Positions 27,805 to 35,893 of a DNA stretch of 64,000 nt are shown piece by piece; the first letter of the stretch is position 1; each line of letters starts with the position of its first letter. Location of the stretch: contig NZ_CP018786.1 of the NCBI RefSeq assembly GCF_002025665.1, positions 1,736,001 through 1,800,000 of the forward strand, written 5' to 3'. The notes under the pieces were generated by a model that did not search any database, was not told the DNA's origin, and worked only from the letters and a program-made list of their open reading frames with translations. The stretch comes from Chryseobacterium indologenes (GTDB lineage Bacteria > Bacteroidota > Bacteroidia > Flavobacteriales > Weeksellaceae). The translations under genes were made by a program, and so were the position numbers.

Positions 27805-28823
27805 TATTTATCCTCTGCCTGTTGAATCAATTGGGAATATTGATTTTCAGATTCTAATATTTGCTCCTTTACTTTAACAGGAGTTTTTACTTTCTCTTTA
27901 TATTCTTTCTGATATTGTTTCACTGTTTTTCCAGTACCGTCATGTCTCCATCCTGGCGAATAAAAAAGATATTTAATGCGGTCTTTAAAAGAAATTCCCG
28001 GTTGTTTGATATCTTTCCCTATTCTTCTCCATTCATAGAAAAGCATCGTTGCAGGGTCTTTGGATTTTATTTTAGGATAAACTCCATATTTCACAGGAAC
28101 TTCAGGATCTTCTTTTTCAAAAGTTCCGAAAATTTTATCCCAGATAATCAGCCCCATTCCCATGTTACGGTCCAGATATTTGATATTACACGCGTGGTGT
28201 ACTCTGTGATGAGAAGGAGTAACCAGAATATATTCTAAAAATCCCATACTTTTAATAGATTGAGTGTGTACAAATGTACCGTAAATCTGTATGGAAGAGT
28301 AGGCTACCAGAATATGCCACGGATGAAAGCCCATGAAAGCTAATGGAGAGAAAAATAAATATCTGTATAAAGGTTGAAATACAGGACTTCTGAATCCTGT
28401 ACTGATATTAAAATAGTCAGAATTGTGGTGCGTAATATGTACCGCCCAGAAAACACGTGAATGGTGATCTACATAATGATGGACATAATAAGCAAAATCC
28501 TGTGCCAGGAATACCGCAATCCAATACCATATTCCTTCTTGCCAGTCAAAAAGACGATGCTGGTAAAAAAACATCATAACAAATAAAGAAAAACCCTTCA
28601 TGATGATGTCTAACCCATAATTAAGCAAGGCGAAAAGGACATTTGTTGCTACATCTTTAGTCTCATATATTTTCTCTTTATTAAAATGACTGTAGGCCAT
28701 TTCCAGGAAAATTATAGCAGCAAACACAGGGATTGTCCATGTGTAAACAACATCCGGTCCTTCAGTTTTGAATATATTACTGAAATCCAACATTTTTTCT
28801 ATAAAACTAAACATAAAAAGCAT
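27804..28823 (-). CDS. Sterol desaturase / fatty acid hydroxylase family protein
   Basis: The 339-residue membrane protein has the di-iron histidine clusters of the FA_hydroxylase family: HHYVDHH (about 117-123), HITHH (about 131-135) and HRVHH (about 207-211), among four or more hydrophobic helices. It would hydroxylate or desaturate a lipid using O2. The gene is transcribed opposite to the starch genes and separates GH97 from GH13. Nothing in the sequence ties it to starch use, so it is probably an unrelated insertion. The ORF start at 28823 gives MLFMFSFIEKML, and a later Met (28811, MFSFIEKMLD) is also possible. Confidence 0.9.
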   Translation of the reverse strand: MLFMFSFIEKMLDFSNIFKTEGPDVVYTWTIPVFAAIIFLEMAYSHFNKEKIYETKDVATNVLFALLNYGLDIIMKGFSLFVMMFFYQHRLFDWQEGIWYWIAVFLAQDFAYYVHHYVDHHSRVFWAVHITHHNSDYFNISTGFRSPVFQPLYRYLFFSPLAFMGFHPWHILVAYSSIQIYGTFVHTQSIKSMGFLEYILVTPSHHRVHHACNIKYLDRNMGMGLIIWDKIFGTFEKEDPEVPVKYGVYPKIKSKDPATMLFYEWRRIGKDIKQPGISFKDRIKYLFYSPGWRHDGTGKTVKQYQKEYKEKVKTPVKVKEQILESENQYSQLIQQAEDK

Positions 28824-28995
28824 GGGAAATTAATTTTATGCATGAATTTTTTGTGAAAAATTTAATTATTCTTTATAAAATTTAAAATGGAGATATTTAA
28901 TCTTATCATCTTATAGAAATGAAGATAAAAAAAGAGGTTTTCTGTAACATTTTTGAGCGTGTATTTGAAAATTTAATGCTAAATTGAACACTAAT

Positions 28996-30855
28996 ATGAA
29001 GACAATATATGCAGCATTCGCCCTTTCGATAACTTCTTTTGCTTTTTCTCAGAAAAATCTGGAAAGAGTAGAACCGGCTTTCTGGTGGAAGGGAATGAAA
29101 AATCCTGAACTTCAGATTCTTGTGTACGGAAAAGAAGTGGCTAATAACGAAATTACGCTTTCAGATGGAATACAGATTAAAGACATCCGGAAAGTAGACA
29201 ATCCGAATTATGTTTTTATTACAGTCAATACCAACGAAATAAACGTTCCGAAGTTTGCTATCAATATTAAAAAGGGTAAAAAAAATATGGGTTCATACAC
29301 TTATGAGCTGAAACAGAGAAATCCGGGATCTGCCAACCGTGAATCTTTTACTTCAAAAGATCTCATGTATCTGATCATGCCGGACCGATTTGCCAATGGT
29401 GATGAGAAGAATGATTCAAGGCCGGAACTTACCGAAAAAGCAGATCGCAGTCTTCCAAACGGCAGACATGGAGGTGATCTCCGTGGGATTATCAATAACC
29501 TTGATTATATTCAGAATCTGGGAGCAACAGCAGTCTGGCTTACTCCTGTGAATGAAGATAACGAAAAAGTGTATTCCTATCACGGTTATGCTCAGACCGA
29601 TCTGTATAAAATTGATGCCCGTTACGGTACCAACGAAGAGTATAAAACATTATCTCAGGAACTGAATAAACGAAAGATGATGTTGGTGATGGATTATGTG
29701 ACCAATCACTGGGGCGGCTCACACTGGATGATGAAAGACCTTCCGTCCAAAGACTGGATACATTGGTTTGATGAAGGAGAAAAAGGATTTAAACGTTCCA
29801 ATTATAAAACTACAACGCAATTTGATACCAATGCGTCCGATATTGATAAAAAATATGCACTGGATGGTTGGTTTGATACAACGATGCCGGATATCAACCA
29901 AAAAAATCCATTGGTTCTGAAGTATCTGATTCAAAATGCAATCTGGTGGATAGAATATGCCGAACTGGGAGGATTTCGTGTAGATACTTATCCTTACAAT
30001 GATAAAGATGCGATGGCAAAATGGGCTAAGGCGATCACCGATGAATATCCTAAATTCAATATTGTAGGAGAAACCTGGTTGTATACAGCTGCACAAATTG
30101 CAGCATGGCAGAAAAATTCTAAAATCGGAGAGATAGAAAATTATAATTCAAATCTACCCTCGGTAATGGATTTTATGCTCTTTGAAAATATGCCCAAAGC
30201 GCTTAAAGAAAAAGAAGGCTGGGATAAAGGAATGATTCGTATTTACGACTCTTTTACCAGCGATTTCCTTTATCCGGATATCAATAACCTTTTGGTTTTC
30301 TTTGAAAATCATGATACCGAAAGATGGAACGAAATCTTTAATGCAAACCCTGATGCCTACAAAATGGCACTCACTCTTATCTCAACAGTAAGAGGAATTC
30401 CACAAATTTATTACGGATCTGAAATAGGAATGAGAGGCGATAAAAAAGCAGGGGGCGATGCCGATATCCGCAGAGATTTTCCGGGAGGATGGAAATCTGA
30501 TCAACAAAATGCTTTCGATCCATCTACTCAGACTCCGGAGCAGAAAGAATTTTTTCAGTTTACTCAAAAATTAATGAACTGGAGAAAAGATAAAGAGGTG
30601 ATTCATAATGGAAAGACTAAAAATTTCGTTCCTCAGGATGGTGTTTTTGTGTACTTCAGATATAATGCAAAAGAAAGTGTAATGGTAGTCATCAACAATA
30701 ATGAAAAAGATCAGTCGTTAGAATTGAAACGATTTGCAGAATCACTTAACGGATTTGCAAAAGGAAAAGAGATTATTTCAGGCAAAGAAATTTCATTACA
30801 AAACAATATGAATATCCCTGCGAAAACATCATTGATTATTGAACTAGAAAAATAA
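28996..30855 (+). CDS. GH13 alpha-amylase family glycosidase (SusA-like)
   Basis: I place the start at ATG 28996, the first Met, giving 619 residues and a signal peptide ending AFSQ; a TTG at 28984 adds four residues. The N-terminal 100 residues form the immunoglobulin-like domain found in neopullulanase-type enzymes. GH13 regions are clear: VMDYVTNHWG, GFRVDTYPY (nucleophile D330), IVGETWL (acid E359) and FFENHDTERW (D440). The enzyme hydrolyses alpha-1,4 (and perhaps alpha-1,6) glucans in the envelope, producing the maltooligosaccharides that GH97 finishes. It leads an apparent operon with the two genes below. Confidence 0.95.
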   Translation: MKTIYAAFALSITSFAFSQKNLERVEPAFWWKGMKNPELQILVYGKEVANNEITLSDGIQIKDIRKVDNPNYVFITVNTNEINVPKFAINIKKGKKNMGSYTYELKQRNPGSANRESFTSKDLMYLIMPDRFANGDEKNDSRPELTEKADRSLPNGRHGGDLRGIINNLDYIQNLGATAVWLTPVNEDNEKVYSYHGYAQTDLYKIDARYGTNEEYKTLSQELNKRKMMLVMDYVTNHWGGSHWMMKDLPSKDWIHWFDEGEKGFKRSNYKTTTQFDTNASDIDKKYALDGWFDTTMPDINQKNPLVLKYLIQNAIWWIEYAELGGFRVDTYPYNDKDAMAKWAKAITDEYPKFNIVGETWLYTAAQIAAWQKNSKIGEIENYNSNLPSVMDFMLFENMPKALKEKEGWDKGMIRIYDSFTSDFLYPDINNLLVFFENHDTERWNEIFNANPDAYKMALTLISTVRGIPQIYYGSEIGMRGDKKAGGDADIRRDFPGGWKSDQQNAFDPSTQTPEQKEFFQFTQKLMNWRKDKEVIHNGKTKNFVPQDGVFVYFRYNAKESVMVVINNNEKDQSLELKRFAESLNGFAKGKEIISGKEISLQNNMNIPAKTSLIIELEK

Positions 30856-30863
30856 TAATACTT

Positions 30864-31382
30864 ATGAAAAAACTAACGACTGTTTATACCTTACTCCTTT
30901 TTTTACTGGGATTCTCTTCATTTACCGCACAGTCAAAAAATACATTTGAGAAAGAAAAAGCGGAAATCACTACGATGCTGGACACTTTCAATGCAACAGC
31001 TGCAAAGGCAGATTACACAGGATATTTTAATCTCTTTGCGGATGAATCTACCTTCATTGGAACAGATGCTACTGAAATCTGGGATAAAAAAGCATTTATG
31101 GTGTGGGCAAAACCTTATTTCGACAAAAAGAAAACCTGGAATTTTAAAGCCCTTAAAAGAAATATTTACTTCAGCAAAGATGGAAAACTGGCATGGTTTG
31201 ATGAATTATTGGATACTCAAATGAAAATTTGCAGAGGTTCCGGAGTGGTAGAAAAGATTAACGGAAGCTGGAAGGTAAAACAATATGTTCTTTCTGTGAC
31301 AGTGCCTAATGAAGTGGTAGATAAAGTGGTTACTGAAAAAGCACCTATCGAAGATGCATTAATTCAAAAACTGAAGTCATAA
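30864..31382 (+). CDS. Secreted NTF2/SnoaL-like protein between GH13 and the sugar porter
   Basis: The 172-residue protein has a signal peptide (ending SSFTAQS) and a SnoaL-like fold: EITTMLDTFNATAAKADYTG, IYFSKDGKLAWFDELLDT, GSWKVKQYVLSVTVP. It starts 9 bp after GH13 and its TAA (31380-31382) overlaps the next ATG by 1 bp, so translation is coupled. A gene coupled so tightly to a hydrolase and a sugar porter is likely to act with them, but no function is known. Confidence 0.8.
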   Translation: MKKLTTVYTLLLFLLGFSSFTAQSKNTFEKEKAEITTMLDTFNATAAKADYTGYFNLFADESTFIGTDATEIWDKKAFMVWAKPYFDKKKTWNFKALKRNIYFSKDGKLAWFDELLDTQMKICRGSGVVEKINGSWKVKQYVLSVTVPNEVVDKVVTEKAPIEDALIQKLKS

Positions 31383-32800
31383 TGGCAATAATGATGGGGA
31401 AATATGATACTGGGGCAGTCGGGAAAAGAAAAAAGCCAGACTTATCAATGCTCCAGATTATCAATATGAGCATGGGATTTCTGGGAATCCAGATGGCTTT
31501 TGGATTACAAAATGGAAATGCAAGCCGTATTCTGGGTAATTTAGGGGCAGATGTTCATGAGTTATCCTGGTTCTGGCTGGTGGCCCCCATTACAGGCTTA
31601 ATTGTCCAGCCTATTATCGGGCACATGGGCGACAATACTTGGAGTCCGTTGGGAAGAAGAAAACCTTATTTCCTGATTGGGGCTGTTTTATGTGCCATAG
31701 GATTGGTTCTCCTTCCGAATGCTGCCTCTGTTACGCAGATGTTTGCGGCCAATGCGCTTTTGTTAGCGGTAATATTTCTTGCCATGATGGATGCTTCGGT
31801 GAATATTGCAATGGAGCCTTTCAGAGCTTTGGTAGGAGATATGCTTCCAAAACATCAGGGGACGATAGGATTTTCTGTACAAACGATTTTAATTGGAATC
31901 GGTGCGGTATTGGGTTCATATTTACCGGATTGGCTAACCAAAATGGGCATTTCCAATGTAGCTCCAGAAGGATTTGTAGCGGATAATGTTATTTATTCTT
32001 TTTATATCGGTGCGGGATTGCTTATTATATCAATTCTATACACCATCATGACAACCAGAGAATATTCCCCACAGGAATTTGCAGATTTTGAAGATGGAAA
32101 AGAAGGAGAACAACATAATTCTAAGTTTTCAGATATTTTCAAAGATTTTGCTGCGATTCCTGCACAGATGAAAAAGCTTGGAATTGTTCAGTTTTTCTCA
32201 TGGTTTGCATTGTTTACGATGTGGGTTTTCACTACCAGTGCTCTGGCAACCCATCATTTTGGACTTTCCCCGGAAGATACCCATTCCAAAGCATTTAATG
32301 ATGCTGGTGACCTTACCGGAAAACTTTTCGGAATGTATAATCTTTGGGCAATTCCGTTCGCATTTCTATTAACACCAATTGCTAAACTGATTGGTAAAAA
32401 ACAGACTCATGCTTTAGCTTTATTGTGTGGAGGTTTGGGATTGGTTTCCATGTATTTTATTAAAGATGTCAACAACCTATGGGTTTCTATGATCGGATTA
32501 GGTTTTGCCTGGGCAAGTATTCTGGCAATGCCCTATGCTATGCTTATTGAGGTGATTCCACAACGAAAAATGGGTGTTTATATGGGTATATTCAACTTCT
32601 TTATTGTGATTCCGCAGATCATCAATGGTTTATTCGGAGGCCCTATTGTAAGTGGTATTTTCGGGAAACAAGCTATGGATTATGTTGTTGTAGGTGGTGT
32701 TTGCATGCTCATTGGAGCTGTAGTAACGATGATTTTTGTGAAATCAGAAGATGAAACTCCTAAGGAAATTGAAGAAGAAATCAAGCAGGTACACTTTTAA
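31382..32800 (+). CDS. MFS sugar transporter (SLC45/GPH-like, probable maltose porter)
   Basis: The 472-residue protein has 12 hydrophobic segments and the motif-A-like HMGDNTWSPLGRRKPYFLIG between helices 2 and 3, typical of the SLC45/GPH sugar symporters. A central charged loop (about 225-245) separates the two halves. It should move maltose or a short maltooligosaccharide across the inner membrane. It starts on the last base of the preceding gene's stop codon. Being at the end of the GH13 operon, it supplies the last step of the starch pathway. Confidence 0.9.
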   Translation: MAIMMGKYDTGAVGKRKKPDLSMLQIINMSMGFLGIQMAFGLQNGNASRILGNLGADVHELSWFWLVAPITGLIVQPIIGHMGDNTWSPLGRRKPYFLIGAVLCAIGLVLLPNAASVTQMFAANALLLAVIFLAMMDASVNIAMEPFRALVGDMLPKHQGTIGFSVQTILIGIGAVLGSYLPDWLTKMGISNVAPEGFVADNVIYSFYIGAGLLIISILYTIMTTREYSPQEFADFEDGKEGEQHNSKFSDIFKDFAAIPAQMKKLGIVQFFSWFALFTMWVFTTSALATHHFGLSPEDTHSKAFNDAGDLTGKLFGMYNLWAIPFAFLLTPIAKLIGKKQTHALALLCGGLGLVSMYFIKDVNNLWVSMIGLGFAWASILAMPYAMLIEVIPQRKMGVYMGIFNFFIVIPQIINGLFGGPIVSGIFGKQAMDYVVVGGVCMLIGAVVTMIFVKSEDETPKEIEEEIKQVHF

Positions 32801-32836
32801 TTAGAAACTAGAAATTAGAGGTTAGAAATTAGTAAT
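32801..32836 (+). repeat. Short-period repeat after the MFS gene
   Basis: Variants of TTAGAAA(C/T)TAG recur four times, starting about 32801, for example TTAGAAACTAG, AAATTAGAGG and TTAGAAATTAG. The same words occur upstream of guaA. Confidence 0.7.
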
Positions 32837-32870
32837 GTGATGTGTTTTGAAATTTAAAATAACATTATAA

Positions 32871-32940
32871 AATTCAATAGGAGCGGGCTTTAGTCTGTTT
32901 TCTCTTTCAATATTTATTGATTGGCTTTAGCTAAAACCTA
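32871..32940 (+). repeat. Dispersed repeat A, copy 1
   Basis: It begins AATTCAATAGGAGCGGG, carries CTTTAGTCTG, then TTTATTGA and TTGGCTTTAGCTAAAACC. The first 17 bases are identical to 33523-33539, and the whole length matches the copy at 57563. It lies upstream of the hypothetical gene at 32982. Confidence 0.85.
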
Positions 32941-32981
32941 TCTTTTTTTTGTAATTTTTTTTAAAACCAAAATTGTTTATC

Positions 32982-33506
32982 ATGAAGCTTAATTTTTTGA
33001 ATAAGTTTTTTTCGTCTATAAAACAAAAGGATAAGATTGAAAATGAATATATTGCTGAAATTAAAGATGTTACTGAAAATTTAGAAGATAACGGCTTCAC
33101 TCAGGAAGAGTTACTTGAATACGATAAGCACGTACATCTCTATTATACTTATATGATCAATTCACTGATTCTTTATACCTATAATGTAGACCAATTGGAT
33201 GGGATGGCTCCCATTTTAATAGATCCTCTGGCAGAACTGTATGAAGAGCTTGATTATGCATTCCTCCCTGTTTTATTTAATACCATTTTCAGAAATAAAC
33301 TCATTGACGAATCTTTTAAGGAAGACCTCCTGAATTTTAAAAAGAAAGTTGATGATATCCCTGTGGAAATTTGGGACTGGGACTTTTTAGATCACCATGA
33401 AACGTGGAAAAACATAAGACTTGAAGCCGAAAAGCTTTTAAATAAACTCAATATTGAAACAAGAACTTATAATACAGATTATACTACCATTATTTTAAAA
33501 AAATAA
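32982..33506 (+). CDS. Hypothetical protein, 174 residues
   Basis: I start it at ATG 32982; an in-frame TTG at 32973 adds three residues. The protein is acidic and helical, with no signal peptide or membrane segment. Visible features are a long N-terminal helix (EIKDVTENLEDNGFTQEEL), an aromatic centre (YYTYMINSLILYTYNVDQLDG) and a C-terminal amphipathic helix (LEAEKLLNKLNIETRTYN). I do not recognise a family. It is bracketed by two direct copies of repeat A (32871 and 33523). Confidence 0.6.
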   Translation: MKLNFLNKFFSSIKQKDKIENEYIAEIKDVTENLEDNGFTQEELLEYDKHVHLYYTYMINSLILYTYNVDQLDGMAPILIDPLAELYEELDYAFLPVLFNTIFRNKLIDESFKEDLLNFKKKVDDIPVEIWDWDFLDHHETWKNIRLEAEKLLNKLNIETRTYNTDYTTIILKK

Positions 33507-33522
33507 GAGTTTAGTAAGAAAC

Positions 33523-33625
33523 AATTCAATAGGAGCGGGTAGTAATCCAGAGCGTAGACGAAGGAAGTCTGCTTTTATTTTAAACATTCATCACTTGACT
33601 TTATCCAAAACTTAAAATCTATCCT
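33523..33625 (+). repeat. Dispersed repeat A, copy 2 (degenerate)
   Basis: The first 17 bases equal copy 1. The GGCTTTAGCC core has decayed to GACTTTATCCAAAAC near 33597-33611 and the middle carries an insert-like segment. Confidence 0.75.
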
Positions 33626-33664
33626 TCATATACTTATTAGTTTTTTGATCTTAAGATTATAATA

Positions 33665-33749
33665 ATCTCCCACAGATTTTCACAGATATCACAGATGTTT
33701 GCGCTTATTCATACAATTGGCTCAATCTGTCAAATCTCCGTAAGAAAAG
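33665..33749 (+). repeat. Dispersed repeat B, copy 1
   Basis: TCTCCCACAGATTTTCACAG, then ATCACAGATGTTTG and an ATCTG-rich 3' half matches the copy at 57652-57726, which begins TCTCCCGCAGATTAAGCAG. CAGAT words on the left and ATCTG words on the right make it an imperfect palindrome. It lies about 40 bp after repeat A, as in the other locus. Confidence 0.8.
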
Positions 33750-33965
33750 ATATTCGATATGAAATTTTATCGCAGATAAAATCCTTGCGCCCTAAAAACA
33801 TATCAAATGCAAAAAAAATCGCGTCTTTGCGTAATCCAACCTATAAATAATCCTCACTTTCTGAGCTCTCTCGATATTTTTACTGCTCTAATTTCCTTTC
33901 TTAACCTACATCAACTTTTAAAACACCCACATCCCGTACATTTGTACCATAAATAATCACAGAAA
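33750..33965. other. Remaining intergenic sequence before pirin
   Basis: It contains short repeats ATCGCAGATAAAATCCTTGCG and TCGCGTCTTTGCGTAATCC (about 33768-33840), a further family of words also common in such genomes, and the pirin promoter box TACATTTG (33937-33944). Confidence 0.5.
33937..33944 (+). promoter_or_regulatory. -7 promoter box TACATTTG of the pirin gene
   Basis: It lies 21 nt before ATG 33966. The -33 element is not certain. Confidence 0.5.
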
Positions 33966-34694
33966 ATGAAAACAGTATATCATAAAGCAGATTCAAGAGG
34001 CCATGCCAACCACGGATGGTTAAATTCATACCATACATTCAGTTTTGCCAACTATCAAAACAGAGACAGAACGAACTTTGGAGTTTTAAGAGTGTTGAAT
34101 GATGACACCGTTTCTCAGGGAATGGGCTTCGGAACTCATCCACACAGAGATATGGAAATTATTTCAATTCCTTTGGAAGGAGATCTGGAACATAAAGATT
34201 CAATGGGAACTACGGCGGTGATCAGAAAAGGAGAAATCCAGGTGATGAGTGCCGGAACCGGTGTCATGCACAGCGAATACAATAAAAATAAAGATGAAGA
34301 AGTAAAATTCCTTCAGATCTGGGTGTTCCCAAAAGAACAGAATGTTGAACCGAGATACGATCAGAAAAGTATCAAAGAAGGTGAAAAAATCAATGGATTT
34401 CAACAGATCTTATCTCCCAATAAAAATGATGACGGAGTTTGGATTCACCAGGATGCCTGGTTCAACCTGGCCAACTTTAAAAAAGGGAATGGCAAAAATT
34501 ATATGCTCAACAAAAAAGGAAACGGAGTGTATGCATTTGTTTTAAAAGGAAGTGCAAAAATCGGCGACCGTGTTCTGAATGAAAGAGACGGATTAGGAAT
34601 CTGGGACACACAGAGCTTTAATATCGAAGCTGTAGAAGACACTGAAGTATTATTAATGGAAGTCCCTATGGAACTGCCTTCTTATCTTAAATAA
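33966..34694 (+). CDS. Pirin family protein
   Basis: The 242-residue bicupin has the pirin metal-ligand pattern: GFGTHPHRDMEIISIPLEG (about 55-73, supplying two His), VMSAGTGVMHSEYN (about 96-109, His and Glu), and QIWVFPKEQNVEPRYDQK. The C-terminal cupin (about 150-240) is also intact. Such proteins bind iron and some act as quercetin dioxygenases; the physiological role here is unknown. It is followed by an FMN reductase gene after 37 bp, a frequent partner order in Bacteroidetes. Confidence 0.93.
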   Translation: MKTVYHKADSRGHANHGWLNSYHTFSFANYQNRDRTNFGVLRVLNDDTVSQGMGFGTHPHRDMEIISIPLEGDLEHKDSMGTTAVIRKGEIQVMSAGTGVMHSEYNKNKDEEVKFLQIWVFPKEQNVEPRYDQKSIKEGEKINGFQQILSPNKNDDGVWIHQDAWFNLANFKKGNGKNYMLNKKGNGVYAFVLKGSAKIGDRVLNERDGLGIWDTQSFNIEAVEDTEVLLMEVPMELPSYLK

Positions 34695-34731
34695 AAAACT
34701 AAATTTGTAATCTTAAAAATAAACCTCACCT

Positions 34732-35283
34732 ATGAAAATTTTAGCAATAGCAGGAAGTAACTCAGAAGCTTCAATGAACAAACAGTTGGTAGCATATGCA
34801 TCAACATTATTTGAAAATGCAGATGTAGAAGTGATAGATTTAAATCCTTTCGAAATGCCAATCTATAAACATGAAAGAGAATTAGCAGGGGGTGTTCCAC
34901 AGGAAGCTCATGATTTTGCAGCAAAAATTGATGGTGCAAATCTATTATTGGTTTCTTTAGGAGAACACAACGGAACGTATTCTACAGCATTCAAAAATGT
35001 ATTCGACTGGGTATCCAGAATCAAAGACAGAACAGTCTGGAATGAAGTACCAATGCTATTGATGTCTACATCTCCCGGAGGTAGAGGCGGAGCAGGTGTT
35101 TTGGAAGCAGCATCAAAGCGTTTCCCTTTCCACGGAGGAAATGTGGTAGAGACTTTTTCTCTTCCTTTCTTTAATGATAACTTTGATAAAGGAACTCAGA
35201 AAATTTCTAATAAAGAGAAAGACAGTGAGTTAAAAGAAAAAATCAAGAAGATTGCAGCTATTGAAACTATTCTTGAAAAATAG
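34732..35283 (+). CDS. NAD(P)H-dependent FMN reductase family oxidoreductase
   Basis: The 183-residue flavodoxin-fold protein begins MKILAIAGSNSEASMNKQLV, the FMN phosphate-binding loop. SLGEHNGTYSTAFKNVFDWVSR (about 73-94) is the second FMN contact, and STSPGGRGGAGVLEAASKRF (about 107-126) lines the dimer interface and nucleotide site. It transfers electrons from NAD(P)H to flavin or quinones. It follows pirin closely and is likely co-transcribed with it. Confidence 0.93.
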   Translation: MKILAIAGSNSEASMNKQLVAYASTLFENADVEVIDLNPFEMPIYKHERELAGGVPQEAHDFAAKIDGANLLLVSLGEHNGTYSTAFKNVFDWVSRIKDRTVWNEVPMLLMSTSPGGRGGAGVLEAASKRFPFHGGNVVETFSLPFFNDNFDKGTQKISNKEKDSELKEKIKKIAAIETILEK

Positions 35284-35321
35284 AATTTGAATAAAAATTA
35301 TTAACCATTAAATATAAAATT

Positions 35322-35570
35322 ATGACAGTAAGAGAAAAAATGGACCTTATCTTAAATGATGCAGAGATTGATAATCTTCAATTATTAGATTGTGATATTT
35401 ATAATTTAGACTATAGGCAACAAGGTATTATTCAAAATATAGGAACAGGTCAAATTATAGTTGTTTATGAATCAAAAGATGATATAGATAATGAAGGTAT
35501 TCCCCAAATTGTAAAGATGGAATATCAAAATTTGAAAGAATTTTTAGATGATTATCCTCCAACGTACTAG
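35322..35570 (+). CDS. Hypothetical protein, 82 residues
   Basis: A short acidic protein with no signal peptide. It begins TVREKMDLILNDAEIDNLQL and ends EFLDDYPPTY. Its compact size and the pattern of two strand-like stretches (IIQNIGTGQIIVVYE; IPQIVKMEYQ) suggest a small soluble fold. I do not recognise a family. It lies 38 bp after the FMN reductase and is probably in the same transcript. Confidence 0.6.
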   Translation: MTVREKMDLILNDAEIDNLQLLDCDIYNLDYRQQGIIQNIGTGQIIVVYESKDDIDNEGIPQIVKMEYQNLKEFLDDYPPTY

Positions 35571-35614
35571 TTTTTAGGATATTTATAATATATTTTTTAA
35601 TATAAAAAATAGAA
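35571..35614. other. Short AT-rich spacer upstream of the purM leader promoter
   Basis: Nothing notable was seen; it ends at the TTTG box listed separately. Confidence 0.5.
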
Positions 35615-35645
35615 TTTGAATATTCATTTAAAATTACTATTTTTG
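35615..35645 (+). promoter_or_regulatory. Strong Bacteroidetes promoter upstream of the purine genes
   Basis: TTTG (35615-35618), a 19-nt spacer and TATTTTTG (35638-35645) match the consensus exactly. The next ATG (35660) lies 14 nt downstream. Confidence 0.8.
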
Positions 35646-35659
35646 CAAAAAGAAAAGAG

Positions 35660-35734
35660 ATGAAAATTCAGACCTCCTATAAACAATGTTTTTCTCATAA
35701 AGGGAAAGTTGTGGGCTCTGAAATTCTGATATAA
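35660..35734 (+). CDS. 24-residue leader-type ORF before the purM terminator
   Basis: ATG 35660 to TAA 35732-35734 encodes MKIQTSYKQCFSHKGKVVGS and four more residues (EILI). It follows a clear promoter by 14 nt and its stop lies 7 bp before the hairpin at 35742-35767. This promoter/short ORF/terminator order resembles a transcription attenuator or a small regulatory RNA. No codon run typical of amino-acid attenuators is present, so control by charged tRNA is not suggested. The ORF may be untranslated. Confidence 0.4.
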   Translation: MKIQTSYKQCFSHKGKVVGSEILI

Positions 35735-35741
35735 AATAACG

Positions 35742-35775
35742 GCCGATAATCTGAAAAGATTGTCGGCTTTTTTGT
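35742..35775 (+). terminator. Terminator-like hairpin between the leader ORF and purM
   Basis: GCCGATAATCT (35742-35752) and AGATTGTCGGC (35757-35767) pair with one mismatch or wobble around GAAA, followed by TTTTTTG. It lies about 120 bp before the purM ATG. Confidence 0.85.
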
Positions 35776-35849
35776 TTTCTAAAATCGAGTATAAAAGTAA
35801 TTGAAATATTAAAAGATAATAAGATTCCGGAAACCGTTACTAGATCATA

Positions 35850-35890
35850 AATAGTATGAAATCTGAAATCTGAATCTAAAAATCTAAGCA
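35850..35890 (+). repeat. Short-period repeat just before purM
   Basis: Variants of GAAATCTGAATCT recur (about 35856-35885), ending 8 bp before ATG 35894. Confidence 0.6.
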
Positions 35891-35893
35891 GAC

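Noticed and set aside
27804..28823. Sterol-desaturase-type gene as a starch-locus member
   Set aside because: Opposite strand, separate terminator and no carbohydrate features, so no functional link is claimed.
28984..28995. GH13 starting at TTG 28984
   Set aside because: ATG 28996 gives a normal signal peptide; the four extra residues are not needed.
33750..33850. Third repeat family (ATCGCAG..., TCTTTGCG) as a mobile element
   Set aside because: Too short and degenerate in a single location to define ends; reported only as intergenic content.
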